DNA from: Tulasnella sp. 424 | Taxonomy: Eukaryota; Basidiomycota; Agaricomycetes; Cantharellales; Tulasnellaceae | DNA length: 64,000 nt | Reading direction: 5' to 3' | Assembly (NCBI GenBank): GCA_019633425.1 | Contig: WSUB01000022.1 | Coordinates: 186,001 to 250,000 of the forward strand | Shown: positions 1-12,319 of the stretch, piece after piece | Position numbering within the stretch: the stretch's first letter is position 1 | Layout of the letters: each line of letters starts with the position of its first letter | Made by a program: the position numbers and the translations under genes | Notes under the pieces: model-generated | The model's input: only the letters and a program-made list of their open reading frames with translations | Databases searched by the model: none | Told to the model about the DNA's origin: nothing

Positions 1-403
1 GAGCAGACCACGGAGCCTAAGTAAACAGTTTGGTGGATCTGTGTACAGTGAACCGGTTTGGGGGTCGATGCTGGCTCAAAACGTAAAGACGACCGGCCTA
101 TATAAAAGTCGAATATATTTCTCGACTGAGGAACCTGCACCCCAACAGTAGATCCGCCCCAGCCGATATTGACGTAGAACCAGTATTTATTTGGACGGTG
201 TTTCCCCCCTTTTTACTTTGGCTAGCCTTGGACGCAATCCTTTGTTTCCGTCAACACATACAAATTATGCAAATAGGATCCGCTTATCACCAGGATTGTA
301 GCCTGTCAATTACGAGCTCAGACGAAAACAAAATGATGTATACTTATATACGTTAGATTTGGAGATATGACAATAAACTGATCGTATACTGATGTAAAAA
401 AAA
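1..403. other. Non-coding flank, no gene seen
   Basis: No reading frame with recognisable coding character on either strand. The right end (about 300-403) is A/T-rich and is the expected 3' untranslated region of the minus-strand F-box gene that ends at 404. Confidence 0.5.
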
Positions 404-2044
404 TCAGACCTCGTCATCTAGGCCTAGGTAATCGGGACACCAGTCGGAAATTTCAAGAACATCATCTCCAACAATATTGGCAAGATAGGAGTGGTGATTT
501 GGCATCAGTGCGATCCCCATTACATTGAGACATTTCAACCTGTCTACCAGCTCGAAAGTAGCATCTCTCGAGTAAGGGACTAAATCCTTGGGAAAGTCTG
601 CAGAGGTAGGTGCATAGCGCTGCCGGATGAGGCTCACTGCCTGCTCTGATTCAAGCGCGTGCGGCAAAGCTAACCGCCTCAGCCTCGGAAACGGCCACTT
701 CCAGATCCCGCCAACCTTCCTTCCCGTACACAAGGATGAAAGGAAGGAACTGTCCGCCATTCTTCTCAGATCAACCTCCGTGACCCTGTCGTTGATCTCG
801 TGGTCAAACATCCAAAGAAACTCGCTTTCTGGAACGTCTTCGACGTTATCGACCATTAGGCTGATTGACGGAAGAGGAGTAGCGTGGGCGAGAAAGAGGG
901 AATCGCACATTTTTAGGCCGGCCATGATGGGTGTGTGGTCGAGGTGGATCCTGAAATACTTCTTCCCAGATCGGGGACGGGTCCGTACATAGAGGTTCGC
1001 GTTATACGGGGCTACGCCCAGCCGGACCTGTCTCGCGCGTTTTACGCAGGACGAGATAAAAGGTAAGAAGTGACGAAATGCGATGTTGAAATATGTTGTT
1101 AGGTGATAGTTGGGATCGATCGGATCCGGGTCAACGATTAATTCGAGTAGACTCGGAGCGCGGATTTGAGCCAGAGTGTCTTGGATCGCGGATGAAGGCA
1201 ACATTGTGAGCCTGAGACTTTTAAGGTGCTGCAGTTGCACGGGAGAGGTGGGACGGGGAGGAGGAGTGCTGGGCATGGAAACCGCACTTAGTTCGAGGTG
1301 TTGAAGGAGCGGAGAGCACCGAAAGGCGTCGAGGATTTCTGTGGTTGTGGGACCGTTTTCCAAGATACTCCGTATTACGATTTTCCTTAGGCCGTGGAAA
1401 ATCCCGGAGCTCCATCGAACTGGCAGTCCTTGAATCTGCAGTGTTGTTAAATTCGGGGCATGCCCTTGAAAGAGGTTGATTTGCGGACCCGGCCATGGCT
1501 CGTGAATCTTCAGATCCAAGGCCTCGATTGTCGGTGCAGGATGTTCCAGCCTTTTGCGTCGGTTTTCGGGGGCAGTCTTCAAGTCAATGCTAACCTTTTT
1601 CCATCGATTGATGTTCGAAAAGGCCGTCTCTAGGAGGAGCTGGTGGTCACGATTCCTATTGTTGAGCTCTTGAAGTGTGATTTCGAGCGGACAGTCCTTC
1701 GAGCGTCGAAGGATAACAGGCAGTAGATCCGTGGGGGTACTTGACTCGATCACGGCCCACAGGACCGCGGCATCCATGATTATTGTGTTCCACCACCATG
1801 ACACGCTGGAAATTGCTTTGAGCTCAGATAAGTGGCTTTCGTAGCGGTAGTATCGGTGGGTCCAGAAAAGAAGGGTTTGGAATATGCTGATTAGGAGTTC
1901 AACCGGGAGTTGGTTGATCGGGACGAGCGAATTCCTCTTGCGCTTCGTTTGGATGGTGCGTTGTGCCAGGTGATCATCCGGTTGATCTAGGCTGAGTGAG
2001 CTCTCTAAAGCTTCAATGGTCTTCTCCGTATTGTAGAGTGCCAT
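404..2044 (-). CDS. F-box-like domain protein, 546 aa
   Basis: Single uninterrupted exon from ATG at 2044 to TGA at 404. Residues about 43-95 carry an F-box-like segment: INQLPVELLISIF, then SSVSWWWNTIIMDAAVLWAV, the usual pattern of Leu-Pro, bulky hydrophobics, a Trp-rich stretch and Leu-Trp. The rest looks like degenerate leucine-rich repeats (recurrent LKSLRL, LLELIV). Proteins of this type normally bind Skp1 through the F-box and present substrates to an SCF ubiquitin ligase; that role is inferred from family and the substrate is unknown. It is clearly related to the genes at 10603-12319 and 13411-15189: all three share INQLP and the spacing to the Trp motif. They are dispersed paralogues, more distant from the tandem array at 18-30 kb. 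Single-exon structure contrasts with the intron-rich neighbours. Confidence 0.85.
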   Translation of the reverse strand: MALYNTEKTIEALESSLSLDQPDDHLAQRTIQTKRKRNSLVPINQLPVELLISIFQTLLFWTHRYYRYESHLSELKAISSVSWWWNTIIMDAAVLWAVIESSTPTDLLPVILRRSKDCPLEITLQELNNRNRDHQLLLETAFSNINRWKKVSIDLKTAPENRRKRLEHPAPTIEALDLKIHEPWPGPQINLFQGHAPNLTTLQIQGLPVRWSSGIFHGLRKIVIRSILENGPTTTEILDAFRCSPLLQHLELSAVSMPSTPPPRPTSPVQLQHLKSLRLTMLPSSAIQDTLAQIRAPSLLELIVDPDPIDPNYHLTTYFNIAFRHFLPFISSCVKRARQVRLGVAPYNANLYVRTRPRSGKKYFRIHLDHTPIMAGLKMCDSLFLAHATPLPSISLMVDNVEDVPESEFLWMFDHEINDRVTEVDLRRMADSSFLSSLCTGRKVGGIWKWPFPRLRRLALPHALESEQAVSLIRQRYAPTSADFPKDLVPYSRDATFELVDRLKCLNVMGIALMPNHHSYLANIVGDDVLEISDWCPDYLGLDDEV

Positions 2045-2902
2045 TTTCCTATGGGTCGGTCAGAAGGCCGATCGAGTTGAGCGTCATAAGGCTTTACATA
2101 CCTCTCGGTTAGAGACATGATATCTAAGCCTTTTGGATTTGTACTCGCTCCTACGAGTAGGAGATGGGAAACGGGATTTTGGACTGTTGACGAAGGAGAA
2201 ACGCGGGAGCGGGGGATTGAACGTCACTCGCGGTTCGGAGTTTTGTAAGATCCGGACTCTGCGGAGCGGGACCTCTAGATCTGTGAGGTCGCGCGAGAGT
2301 CGAGAGCGAGAGAGCAATATTATGAGTCCGATAGCACCTGTGTTGCTGACACGCAGTATATATAGGAAAGGAGGAAAACACGGAAGAAGACAATATTTAC
2401 ATAAATAAGGAAACAAAGAAACAGGCTCGATCTGTATTCGGGCGCAGTCTAGCGGGTCGGCGATGTCGGACAGGAACGGGAATGCCGAATCTTCGAGTGG
2501 GTTTTCGGCTGACTCGTAAAGCTGTATCGAGTTTGGCATGAAATGTTAAGGGAGATCGCTCGTAGTTATACATGATAACGCGCCCACCAGCTTTATTTCA
2601 GTACGCGTGTTGCCACCAAGCTTAGCATTGGAAAGTAAATCTCGTATCTCTAAGCCAAAACCTCAGTCTTGGGATATAAATTTCGGGAGAATGTATTTTC
2701 TCCAGAATCGCGCTCGCGATGGCCGGTTCGAGAGCCCGGGTGCCTCTTAGGAGGGGCGTGGCCCTTTGTTTACCATTTGTTTATGTATTTGTCTCCGGTC
2801 GCCAACGAAACTCTCCTTCCTTCCACCACCAAGCTAATTCACCCTCGCTCTCTCTCTCCTCTAGCACTTCCCTCCCCCCAGCAACCAAGTTAATCTAGCA
2901 AC
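2045..2902. other. Divergent intergenic region between F-box gene and histone H4
   Basis: No supportable gene. The region lies between the start of the minus-strand F-box gene (2044) and the ATG of histone H4 (2903), so it should hold both promoters. A TATAAA-like string lies near 2672-2678. The last 100 bases before the H4 start are C/T-rich, typical of fungal core promoters. Open frames here are low-complexity and lack homology I can recognise. Confidence 0.5.
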
Positions 2903-3579
<677 letters not shown>

Positions 3580-3858
3580 GCATCTCGGCACCGCATCCTC
3601 CACTCCGAGACGATTCGCTCCAAGACCCCCGCCTTTGGTATATCGTTGTACCCCCTTTATCGCTCAGGCTTTGTTATACCATTGTTCTTGTGCTCCCCGT
3701 CTGTCTTTGCGCGTGCTGTCCAACCTCGGCTCAGAAGGCTCCTCACCCCCGCGCTTCCTGCCCTCCCAGTCGAAATTGCAATCTCACTTTTAGGCACAAA
3801 AGACGCCCGTTCCATATATCACTTGACAACTCCATCTACATGGTATCAACAACGTTCT

Positions 3859-4503
3859 CTAGTAAGTCGAGCCCTCTGGGGGTTGAGGAAGCTTCTTGTT
3901 CAACGGGTGAGCCATCTCGCTGCAATGCATAGCAAAGGACCGTCAGCACAGCCATCCCTCGTGCAGTCCCCCCCTTTTCACTAACTTTCTCAGCGCAACC
4001 AACACCTGCTCCAGATTATTATCGTATTGCCACCTCCCCAAGACGCCGAACTTGCTAGCATCGACTTCCCCATTCTCTTTCACGCAGGGCAAGTTGATCC
4101 GAGTCTCAAAGACGACTGTGGGCGGTCTGTTGGGATAATCAGGACCACAAGTGATTTTGAGACTGTAAATACGGTTCTCATGTACGGTCTAATGAGAGGG
4201 AGTGGGGGAGCCAAGGTTAGATGGAGGAAACGGGGAGGGATGGGTCAGCGTACATGTCCCGGACCGATGATCGTTCCATTCCAGTCTGTCAGGGTGTCGT
4301 CGTCTCCATCCCGCAAGCCATAGGAGCAGCTGCCATCTCCAATTCCCTTCTCGCCCTTCTCGAGTTCGTCGAGAAGTCGGAAGTTGCGAGGTACTAAGGA
4401 GATGGTCGTGTATCAGTAAGAACGGGCAGTAGCGACGAAAAGATCAGACTTGATCTATCAATGTTGAATGATCAGTTGTCGAGTACGAACCTTTAGCTGA
4501 CAT
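3859..4503 (-). CDS. MMS2: Ubiquitin-conjugating enzyme variant (UEV), Mms2-like, 138 aa
   Basis: Minus-strand exons: 4491-4503, 4254-4393, 3986-4188, 3859-3919, summing to 417 nt. The protein starts [20 protein letters not shown] and has the UBC fold landmarks [30 protein letters not shown] and the C-terminal [11 protein letters not shown]. There is no catalytic Cys in the region where active E2s carry one, as expected for UEVs. Known role: heterodimer with Ubc13 building Lys63-linked ubiquitin chains, acting in error-free post-replication DNA repair through PCNA. Length matches the yeast (137) and human (145) proteins. The first coding exon is only 13 nt. Introns are phase 1, phase 0 and phase 2. 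The gene is convergent with histone H4 and 265 bases downstream of the end of HSE1 on the same strand. Confidence 0.95.
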
Positions 4504-4768
4504 TATAGTTGCAGAAAGATAAGAGAAGTGGGTTCGGTGCGTGTGGTGGACTTGGATAAAGAGCTCGTGTAAGGGAGTGCAAGGGTGCAAGAAACCCTAA
4601 TTAGGCAAATCCCAGGCACATCTCCGTTTTCGCCGTCCCCCCTCCCTGACTCATAGCGATCAAAGCGTCTCGCGTCGTTGGAAGTCCATTATTCGTGAGA
4701 GGTATATGTGACATTTTTAAATCTACCTAATTCCGTATGGTATAAGAAAATCAAAAGGACGATTCCAT

Positions 4769-7700
4769 CTACACCGGGGTCGCGTTGGTCACTTGAACAG
4801 CCGGTCCAGCTCCCGCCGCCGCAGCATCGTGAGCAGGTTGTGGAGGAGGTGCTTGTCCTTCCGGTGGCAGAGAGTCGGGCGTAAAGTATACACGTCCAGC
4901 AGGATCAGGTCCACCCATCGCGTAGTCTAAAAAGCCAACCGAATTGAGTTAAGAAACTGGAAACTCGGAGCACGACACGGCACTCACATCGAGCCCAGGC
5001 GGTAGCATTAGGATCGGGATACTCCCCGTTCGGAGTCCACACGTAAGGCGGGCCTTGCTGTGGCTGAGGTTGAGCCTGTTGCTGTTGGGGCTGCTGCTGA
5101 GCCTGTGGTTGTTGCTCCGCCGGCTGAGGCTGCGTCGGTTGTTGCTGAGGTTGGGGTTGGGCAGCCGCTTGAGCAGGATACGCCGCCTGTTGAGGCTGCT
5201 GCTCAGCAGGAGCGGGCTGTTGATGCACTGGCTGAGCCGGCTGAACCTGCGGGACCGAGTCCGTCGATGCTTGATGAACGGGTCCAGGGGCAATAGCTGC
5301 AGCAAGCTGTTGAGCAGCCGCGGGGTATGTACCGGAGGCTTGTCGATGGGGTTCGTTGGGAGTTTGAGCAGGTCCTGTTGGCGTTGGGTATCCCGCATAG
5401 CCCTGAGGAGGAACCTGCTGCTGCGGTTGCGCCTGCTGGGGAGGTTGTTGCGCCTGTTGAGGGGGAGCCCCTTGCTGAGGTTGACCGTACTGAGGCTGCT
5501 GCTGCTGCTGCTGCTGCTGTTCGGGACCAGCGGTCACAGGGGTCTGCTGCGCGGGTGGCTGTTGTTGAGCAGGGGGTTGAGCGTACCCTGGATATTGCTG
5601 TTGTTGCGGGTAACCCGCCTGCTGAGGCTGCTGGGGCTGCTGCTGTTGAGGCGGATAACCAGCGGGCTGAGGCTGCTGAGGCTGCTGTTGTTGAGGCGGA
5701 TAACCAGCAGGCTGTTGCTGCTGCTGTTGATCGGGTGGTGCTTGCTGCTGAGGTTGGTATACAGCTGGTGGGGGTTGTTGTTGAGGACCGTACTGATACC
5801 CTTGCTGCTGCTGCTGAGCGTACGCCGACTGAGGATCAACAGGCGGTGCAGGTCCATACGGCTAGAAAAGCGTTCACAGTGTCACTTCAAGTCCAAAACG
5901 CTTCTAATCAAGGCACGTACCTGAACATAATCTGTCGGAGCAGGAGTAGGTCCGTATGGTGCTTGAGGTTGACCGGGCTGTGCGTAAGGCTGCTGTGGCC
6001 CATACTGTGGTTGTTGAGGAACTTGAGGAGCCTGCCCGCTGAAAAGTGCAGGGTTCCAGCCGTAGACCGATTGCGTTTGTTGCCCATAATCATAAGTGGT
6101 AGCAGGTCGGCCTTGAGCAGGGCGGTTGTAATCGTACACGGCTATGAGGAACGGCTCATTGAGACGCTTGAACAAAAGCATCGTATCAGGCCGTCCTTAC
6201 CTCCAGGATTGTGTTTCGCGAGACTCTCTTCCATCATAGCCTCAAACATCTGACGTGCAATCTTGAAGTTGTCGCTCATGTTTTGCAGCTCCACTACGGT
6301 TATGAAAGCACGTCAGTCACCAGGGATTTCACCGGTTTAGAGTGCCTGCATACGTCTCTTTTGCGTGTACTTGTCGATCAACTTGACAATCTTTGGTCGA
6401 AGTGAGACGCTTTGACGATAGAGTTCCTTAACAAGGCGACGGTTTGCGTAAGCTCTCGACTATCCGCGAGATAACCCAACTCGCCCTCACCTGTAATTCG
6501 TCGTTATCGGCCAGGTTGTCCTTTTGCGGATCCAGACCGCGCAGCATCGACAGTAGTCGGTCGATATCAGGTGCTTGGCTGAAGACGTCGACCTCCATCT
6601 GAGCCTCCTTCGCCAAATCGGCAGGTGTTGGTTCGGGGAGTGGTTCCTACGCAAGGAAGAACACCGAGTTCAGAATCTATGATTGACAACCTCGTAAGGT
6701 CAGAACAGTCCACCATACCACATAGTTTACGGGGAAGATGCCAGTTTTGCCCTTCAACTGCCCTCTCCACCAGTCTTTGTATTGGCGGTCGACGACTTTA
6801 ATGATATCTCCCTTCTCGAAAGCCAATTCTCCCAACTCCGTCGGCTCAAACGTGTGCAAAGCTCGAACGCGAGTAACAACGGGCTCGCCGGTCGTTGGCT
6901 TGGGTGAAGTTGAAGCAGCCGGAGCTGTAATCGCCGGAGCTGCAGTCTTCGGAGCTGCAGTTGTCGTCGGAGCTGCAGTCGCCGTCGGAGCAGTTGCCTT
7001 CCGCTCCGGTTCGCGGTGTGGCTTCGAAGCGGCCGGAGAATAACCTGGTGCAGCAGAGTATCCTGGTGCCGATGCGCCGTAAGATGGAGCAGCTGCGGAT
7101 TGCTGGGGTTTCGAAGCGGGGGCGGTGGACGCAGTAGACGACGCCGCCGGTTTGGAGGGTGCGGTTGCTGCGGATGACGACGACGCAGGCTTCGCTGCCG
7201 AAGCCGTGGCTTTTGACGATCCTACTCCGGACGCTGCGCCAGACGAAGCGACGTAACCCCCTGAGTACCACCCGTCTCTCCCACCTTTGTCGCGCAGCGA
7301 AAGCTCCAGGACGCGTTGGAGCTCCTCCTCCTCTTGCCGCCTGACGGTGTCGTCCACCTCTGGGGGTGGTGCTTCGGTAACTGAGTCGAACCTATAGTCT
7401 AGAAAATGGACAGAAAGTATCATTAGCACCACAATAGCAGCGTAGGTAGAGCGCCTGTACTCTTTGCTTTCAGGCCCTGATAGAGCTCCTCCATAATGCC
7501 CAAAGTAGGATCATCGTGGAATTCTCCAGTCCACTGTTGAATCAACGCGAGTGCACGTTTCTTGACTTTGTCGTGAGCGGTCTGTGGTGAAATGGTGTTA
7601 AGGACGCATCTCCTCGGTGTGGAGGACGAATCACGGACATACCCTATCCGTCACCAATCGCTCGAGCCCTGTGGTGAACGATCGAGAGGCGATCTCTCTG

Positions 7701-8101
7701 TTAACTTCAATCCCGCAATTCTTGGACAGAGACTCTGCAAGCCCTAGAGAGTATGTCTGGACGTTTGGGTTTCTGTGGCTGAGCCGCTTCAGGACGGCAG
7801 CGATGACGTTCCGTGCGCTGCATCAGAGAGCCACAGGCAGAATTAGAATGTGAGCTGAGCCGATTTGAAAGCGAGCGGGACGTACCCATTTGGTCCTTCG
7901 TCGGTGACCTTGTCGCATAGATTGAGAATAAGCTCCCAGTTCTCTTCCGTGAGGTTCTCGTCCGTGGTTTTGGCTGTGACCCCGTCCGCAATAGGGTAAA
8001 GAGGGCGAGGGTTAGGTATGCTGCGGTGGACCGTCGGTGAACGATTGAAGACTGCACTGACCGACTAGCTCGTCGTATGGGTTCACTGATCCTCTTAGCA
8101 T
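4769..8101 (-). CDS. HSE1: ESCRT-0 subunit Hse1/STAM homologue, 892 aa, 11 exons
   Basis: Minus-strand exons: 8062-8101, 7886-7973, 7643-7817, 7461-7581, 6719-7398, 6491-6646, 6354-6426, 6201-6293, 5921-6141, 4988-5861, 4769-4926. They sum to 2679 nt with all phases matching. The N-terminal VHS domain (about 1-145) begins MLRGSVNPYDELVAKTTDEN. A ubiquitin-interacting motif follows (about 155-175, EEEELQRVLELSLRDKG), then an Ala/Ser/Pro linker, and an SH3 domain (about 318-368) with ALHTFEP, the Trp pair in DWWRGQ and GIFPVNYV. Next is the GAT-like helical segment that pairs with Vps27 (about 369-475), then a very long Gln/Pro-rich tail (about 505-840). Family role: with Vps27 it sorts ubiquitinated cargo on endosomes into multivesicular bodies. 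It is divergent from the ornithine acetyltransferase gene. Confidence 0.95.
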
Positions 8102-8473
8102 TTGTGGTTGACTATGAGGGAGGAAAGGGGAGAGAGCGAAGCGAACCAATTGTTGGTGCCTTTGGAGTGGTAGGGACCTCTGGCTGTGTCGAGTCCCGCG
8201 GTTCGCCCTGTGATCTCAGGGAAGTAGAATGTCGTCGACTGCCTTTTCTCATTACGGCCGACAGGCGCAAATTTTCCCGTCACCACTCCCCAACCGTCGG
8301 CTCAACACCTCTCAAGGCATTGCGAATTTCTGGGTGCTTTAGTCGCTGGGAATAGGCATCAAACTTGGGTTTATAGGACGAAAGCGCTGTTGGACAATCC
8401 GTTATCTGTCTGGTTGAAGGCCGGTGCGTCGAATTATTCACCTTCTCCCTCAGAAAGCTCACCAAAAATCCCC
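8102..8473. promoter_or_regulatory. Shared divergent intergenic region, HSE1 and ornithine acetyltransferase
   Basis: A 372-base gap separates two divergent ATGs, so the promoters of both genes must lie here or nearby. I see no clear TATA box or known operator. An open frame continues upstream of 8474 to about 8390, but it lacks an ATG. Confidence 0.5.
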
Positions 8474-10141
8474 ATGAATAGTGCATCTACAATGAACTTT
8501 TTATCACTTTCAAAATTCCCCTTGCGCAAAGGGCACGTGTCGATGGCTTCCGCGTCGCAAATTCACACCTCAACACCGCACTACTATGCTCGACCAATGC
8601 CACCAAAGGACCACTATTTCCAACCCATCGCAGACGAGTCCTTCCCACAAGGCTACATCGCCACGGGTCTTTATTCCGGTATCAAGAAGCACAAGGACAC
8701 GTCTAAGCCCCCACCAAACGACCTTGGGGTTGTTATCTCCACGAGTCCTCGCACCTCCTCCGCCGCTTGCTTCACCTTGAACGCCTTCAAAGCCGCACCT
8801 GTCGTGGTATCCGGGGAAGTCCTCGCGATAACCCAAGGACGCGCCCGCGCACTGGTCGTCAATTCCGGTTGCGCCAACGCCGTTACCGGCAAACAAGGCA
8901 TGCAAGACGCCTGGGACATGGTTCGGACGACGGATTGCCTCGTTGCAACCCACGGAGACGGAGCGGCCGGATCAGTAGAGAACCAAACCCTCGTCATGTC
9001 TACGGGTGTTATCGGCCAACTTCTTCCGACGGAGAAGATCTTGCAGGGGATTGGCAAGGCTTCTTCGGCCCTGGCGGGAGGGTTCAAAGCATGGGAAGCT
9101 CTTGCAAGAGCGTTCATGACCACCGACACTTTCCCAAAACTCCGAGCTCGTTCTTTCGACCTCAACGGCACCACCGTTCGCTTCGCAGGCATCGACAAGG
9201 GTGCAGGGATGATCCACCCCAAAATGGGCCCTCCCGGACCACCACATGCCACCCTCCTCGGACTGATCGCCACCGACGCCGCCGTATCACCCAAATCGCT
9301 ACAGACCGCTTTAACCTGGGCCGTGGACAGAAGCTTCAACTCCATCAGCGTTGACGGGGACATGAGCACCAACGACACCATTCTCGCTTTTGCCAACGGC
9401 GCAAGTGGGATGGAGACGGAGATTGACGAGGAGACCAACCCCGAGGAATACAAGATTTTCAGGGATGAATTGACCAGCTTTGCCGTTGATCTCGCCAAGT
9501 TGGTCGTCCGTGACGGAGAGGGTGCCACTAAGTTTGTGACCGTTTCAGTTGAGGTGCGTTTTGTGTGCAATCCCGGTTTCTCGGCGGATTATTGAAGTGA
9601 AGTTCCGCAGGGAGCAACATCCTACACTGACGCCCACAAGATCGCCTCGACCGTCTCCACATCATCCCTTGTCAAATGTGCATTGTACGGAGAAGACGCT
9701 AAGTATGCTCGACATCACTCTGTTCTAGCTCTCTTGGGCTTGCCGTGTCTGACCGGTCACCCTTACTTCACAGCTGGGGCCGGATCCTTTGCGCAGTCGG
9801 CTACACCTCATCCCTGAGCACACCCATCGACCCAACCAAGATCTCACTGTCTTTCATCCCCGCCGACGGCTCGGAACCCCTCAAACTCCTCACCAAGGGC
9901 GAGCCGGAGATCGTCGACGAAGTCCGCGCCAAGGAGATTTTGGAACAGGAGGAATTGGAGATCAGAATCGAACTTGGACTGGGCAAGGAGACCGCCCAAT
10001 ATTATACTTGCGATTTGAGCCATGTGAGTAAAAATTTCAGCTCCCGGCTAGATCGTATTCCTATGGGGTCTGGGGAATGGGCGCTGACTTTCATTTCGAT
10101 TTTAGGAATACGTTACCATCAATGGAGATTACCGCAGCTAG
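8474..10141 (+). CDS. Mitochondrial glutamate N-acetyltransferase / ornithine acetyltransferase (ArgJ family), 485 aa
   Basis: Exons: 8474-9553, 9611-9702, 9774-10023, 10106-10141 (1458 nt). The enzyme moves acetyl from N-acetylornithine to glutamate and can use acetyl-CoA, recycling acetyl groups in arginine synthesis in the mitochondrial matrix. Visible signatures are [22 protein letters not shown], the [11 protein letters not shown] block and the self-cleavage site Ala-Thr in [11 protein letters not shown]. Thr near residue 260 would be the nucleophile exposed when the precursor splits into alpha and beta chains. [11 protein letters not shown] and CAVGYTS are also conserved. The Ser/Lys-rich first 35 residues resemble a mitochondrial presequence. 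ATG 8474 was chosen because the frame upstream has no ATG; ATG 8492 is a possible alternative. The final exon encodes only [11 protein letters not shown] and stop. Confidence 0.95.
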
Positions 10142-10602
10142 ATTGATAGACAGAGTTACAGGGTAGTATTGATATTCAACGAAATAAAGGGGTTCCAGTC
10201 ATCTCTCTGCAGTCTGCGGTCGATTTGGAAGCGCTTAACGTTGATGTAGCGGCTCGCCCCCATTGGGGTATTCAGCGCCTAGCACCAGTCGTGCCCTACA
10301 TTTCAGCCGACATTGTATGAGAGCAAGTTACGCTGGGAAATATGCGAATTTGTGCGCGGCGTCGTACCAGTGGAATATTCACGTGAGTTTGTTTGTTTTT
10401 GGCCCAGCGGCCAAAACGGAATGGCGTGTGGAGAGGACAAAGTTGGGTGTCAACTCGCTGCGCAGGCAAATTACATCCACGACCCGCCTTCACTGCTTAT
10501 TCTACCGAGACCCCCTACACGCCAGAGAACGACAAGAAGCCATGCACAACGCTGATCATATGGAAGCCCGGGAGTGGAAGCCACTGATCGCACCGCTTTC
10601 TA
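10142..10602. other. Intergenic region, no gene seen
   Basis: It holds the 3' end of the ornithine acetyltransferase gene and the presumed promoter of the next F-box gene. Several overlapping open frames of about 60-115 codons exist on both strands, but none shows conserved protein character. Confidence 0.45.
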
Positions 10603-12319
10603 ATGAGTGAGTCTTCCTATAGACGAGCCCCTAACGTCTTTACCGACAGACCGCCTTCGCAGAACCGTGGCCTTCTTGCAGATCTTGGATGACAACATCA
10701 AGAAGATGGAGACCTCTCTCGCTAAGAACAGCACACCCACCGTCAAAGCAGCCAAACTCGTTGCTAATGCGAGGAAGAACAGGAATGCCGAAGTCCCAAT
10801 TAACCAACTCCCAATCGAAGTGATCACGGAGATCTTCAAACATGCCGTTCTCCCAACTCGCCCCGTCCCTTCTTCCGACGAACCTCACCTTCAAAAACTC
10901 GGGATGATCTCAAACGTGTGCGCGAGATGGTATAACATCGTCAGAAACACGGCGGCGCTCTGGGCGGTGGTGGATACGATGATCGTCTGGGATGAAGCGT
11001 TGGAGTTGCTCCTCGAACGATCGAAGAAGAGCCCACTCTTCATTACCTGCGGGTCCGGATACCACCAGAACGAGAGCGACACGTTCAAAGTCCTTTGGCC
11101 TCCCTCGTCGTCGATTATGAAGATTGTCTCTGAAATCAGCCGATGGCGATCGGTCGACATTGGGTTGACCTCCTCTGGGTCAAACCTCCTACGGGCCCTC
11201 GAGTCACCTGCTCCAATCCTTGAGGAGTTCAACTTCTACCTGGAAACGCCTCGCCATGCAAGCAAAATTACCAACCTCTTCAAAGGAGAGGCCCCAAAGC
11301 TCGAGCAATTACGAGTCTCGGGACTGTCGTTCGCGTGGTCTACGGGATTATTTCAAAACCTGACGCATCTGGAAATCGCCAGCATCAGGCACAATGGCCC
11401 AACACTTAGCGAAGTCCTAACCGCTATCCAGTCGTCATCAAAGCTTCAGATTATCCGCCTTCACGATCTAGCTTTCTCTTCGGATTCGGCCATTCCAAGC
11501 AATCCACCGGCGGTATTCAAGAGCCTCGAATTCATCTCCATCACGTCCCTTCCTTGCTTTGAAACGCAAGCCATCCTCTCCAGCATCGACGCCCCGGAGC
11601 TGAGGAGCTTAACCGCACTGCCTTGTGTTAGAGGCGGTGAAATGATTACATCGTCTTTCGTCAACGCCTCTTTCTATCGTTTCCAAACTTTGGTTCAAAC
11701 TGCCCTCAGTCACGCAAGGCACATGAGGATCACCTTCATTCGTCACGCCATCGAAATTCGCACTTATGCACGTCATCCCGCCTCCGACTTCTACCTCAGG
11801 ATACCTCATCGATCGGACGCCGACTCCTTCGAAGCTTGTCTTCCCAACTTCATCTTTGATCCGCAGGAACACAACGTTCGCATTCTTCTTCGCGTGCAAG
11901 CTATCCCTCACTTTTCGAAGATCGAGCTCATACGGATCTTCGAGAGGTTCAGATGGGTGACGAACATCGAGATGATTCCATACACCGTGGTTCCATCCAC
12001 CGTGGTTACGGGGTTGGAGGCTCTCATCGAGTTCATGATTTCTGGATGGGTGGAGGAGGAGATCAGAAGGTGGCCATTCCCTAGGCTGGTCTCATTCCAA
12101 CCACAGAGGTGGATGGCTCCAAACCAACTGGTCCGAATGATTAGAGAGCGAGAAGGCGTAGACGTTCCCGCCGATGTTGAGCCGGAATCATACCAGGCAG
12201 TCTTCAAAGTGCTACCCGCTCGGATTTCCCGCTTGGAAGTAAGACAACTTTTTCTTCCGTTGGATAGATCTCAATACGAGGAGATAACGAGCATTGTAGG
12301 GCATAGCGCCATTGTGTAA
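10603..12319 (+). CDS. F-box-like domain protein, about 556 aa
   Basis: The main open frame runs to TAA at 12319. It carries an F-box-like segment, INQLPIEVITEIFK, then SNVCARWYNIVRNTAALWAV, followed by leucine-rich stretches. Proposed start: ATGA at 10603-10606 as a 4-nt first coding exon, intron 10607-10652 (GTGAGT to ACAG, 46 nt), then the frame beginning MNRLRRTVAFLQ. The splice sites are strong and the phase fits. The next in-frame ATG is 10707 if this intron model is wrong. It is a paralogue of the genes at 404-2044 and 13411-15189. The presumed role is SCF substrate receptor; substrate unknown. The predicted heptad-like segment before the F-box (LQILDDNIKKMETSL) is shared in outline by related agaricomycete F-box proteins. 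Confidence 0.82.

Noticed and set aside
5055..6253. Long plus-strand frames of about 290-310 codons opposite HSE1
   Set aside because: They are the antisense of CAG/CAA-rich coding sequence, giving Leu- or Ala/Val/Glu-only peptides. The minus strand has the conserved HSE1 domains and clean splice sites.
8671..9570. Minus-strand frame of 299 codons opposite ornithine acetyltransferase
   Set aside because: Shadow of a strongly biased coding sequence; no homology, while the plus strand has all ArgJ-family motifs.
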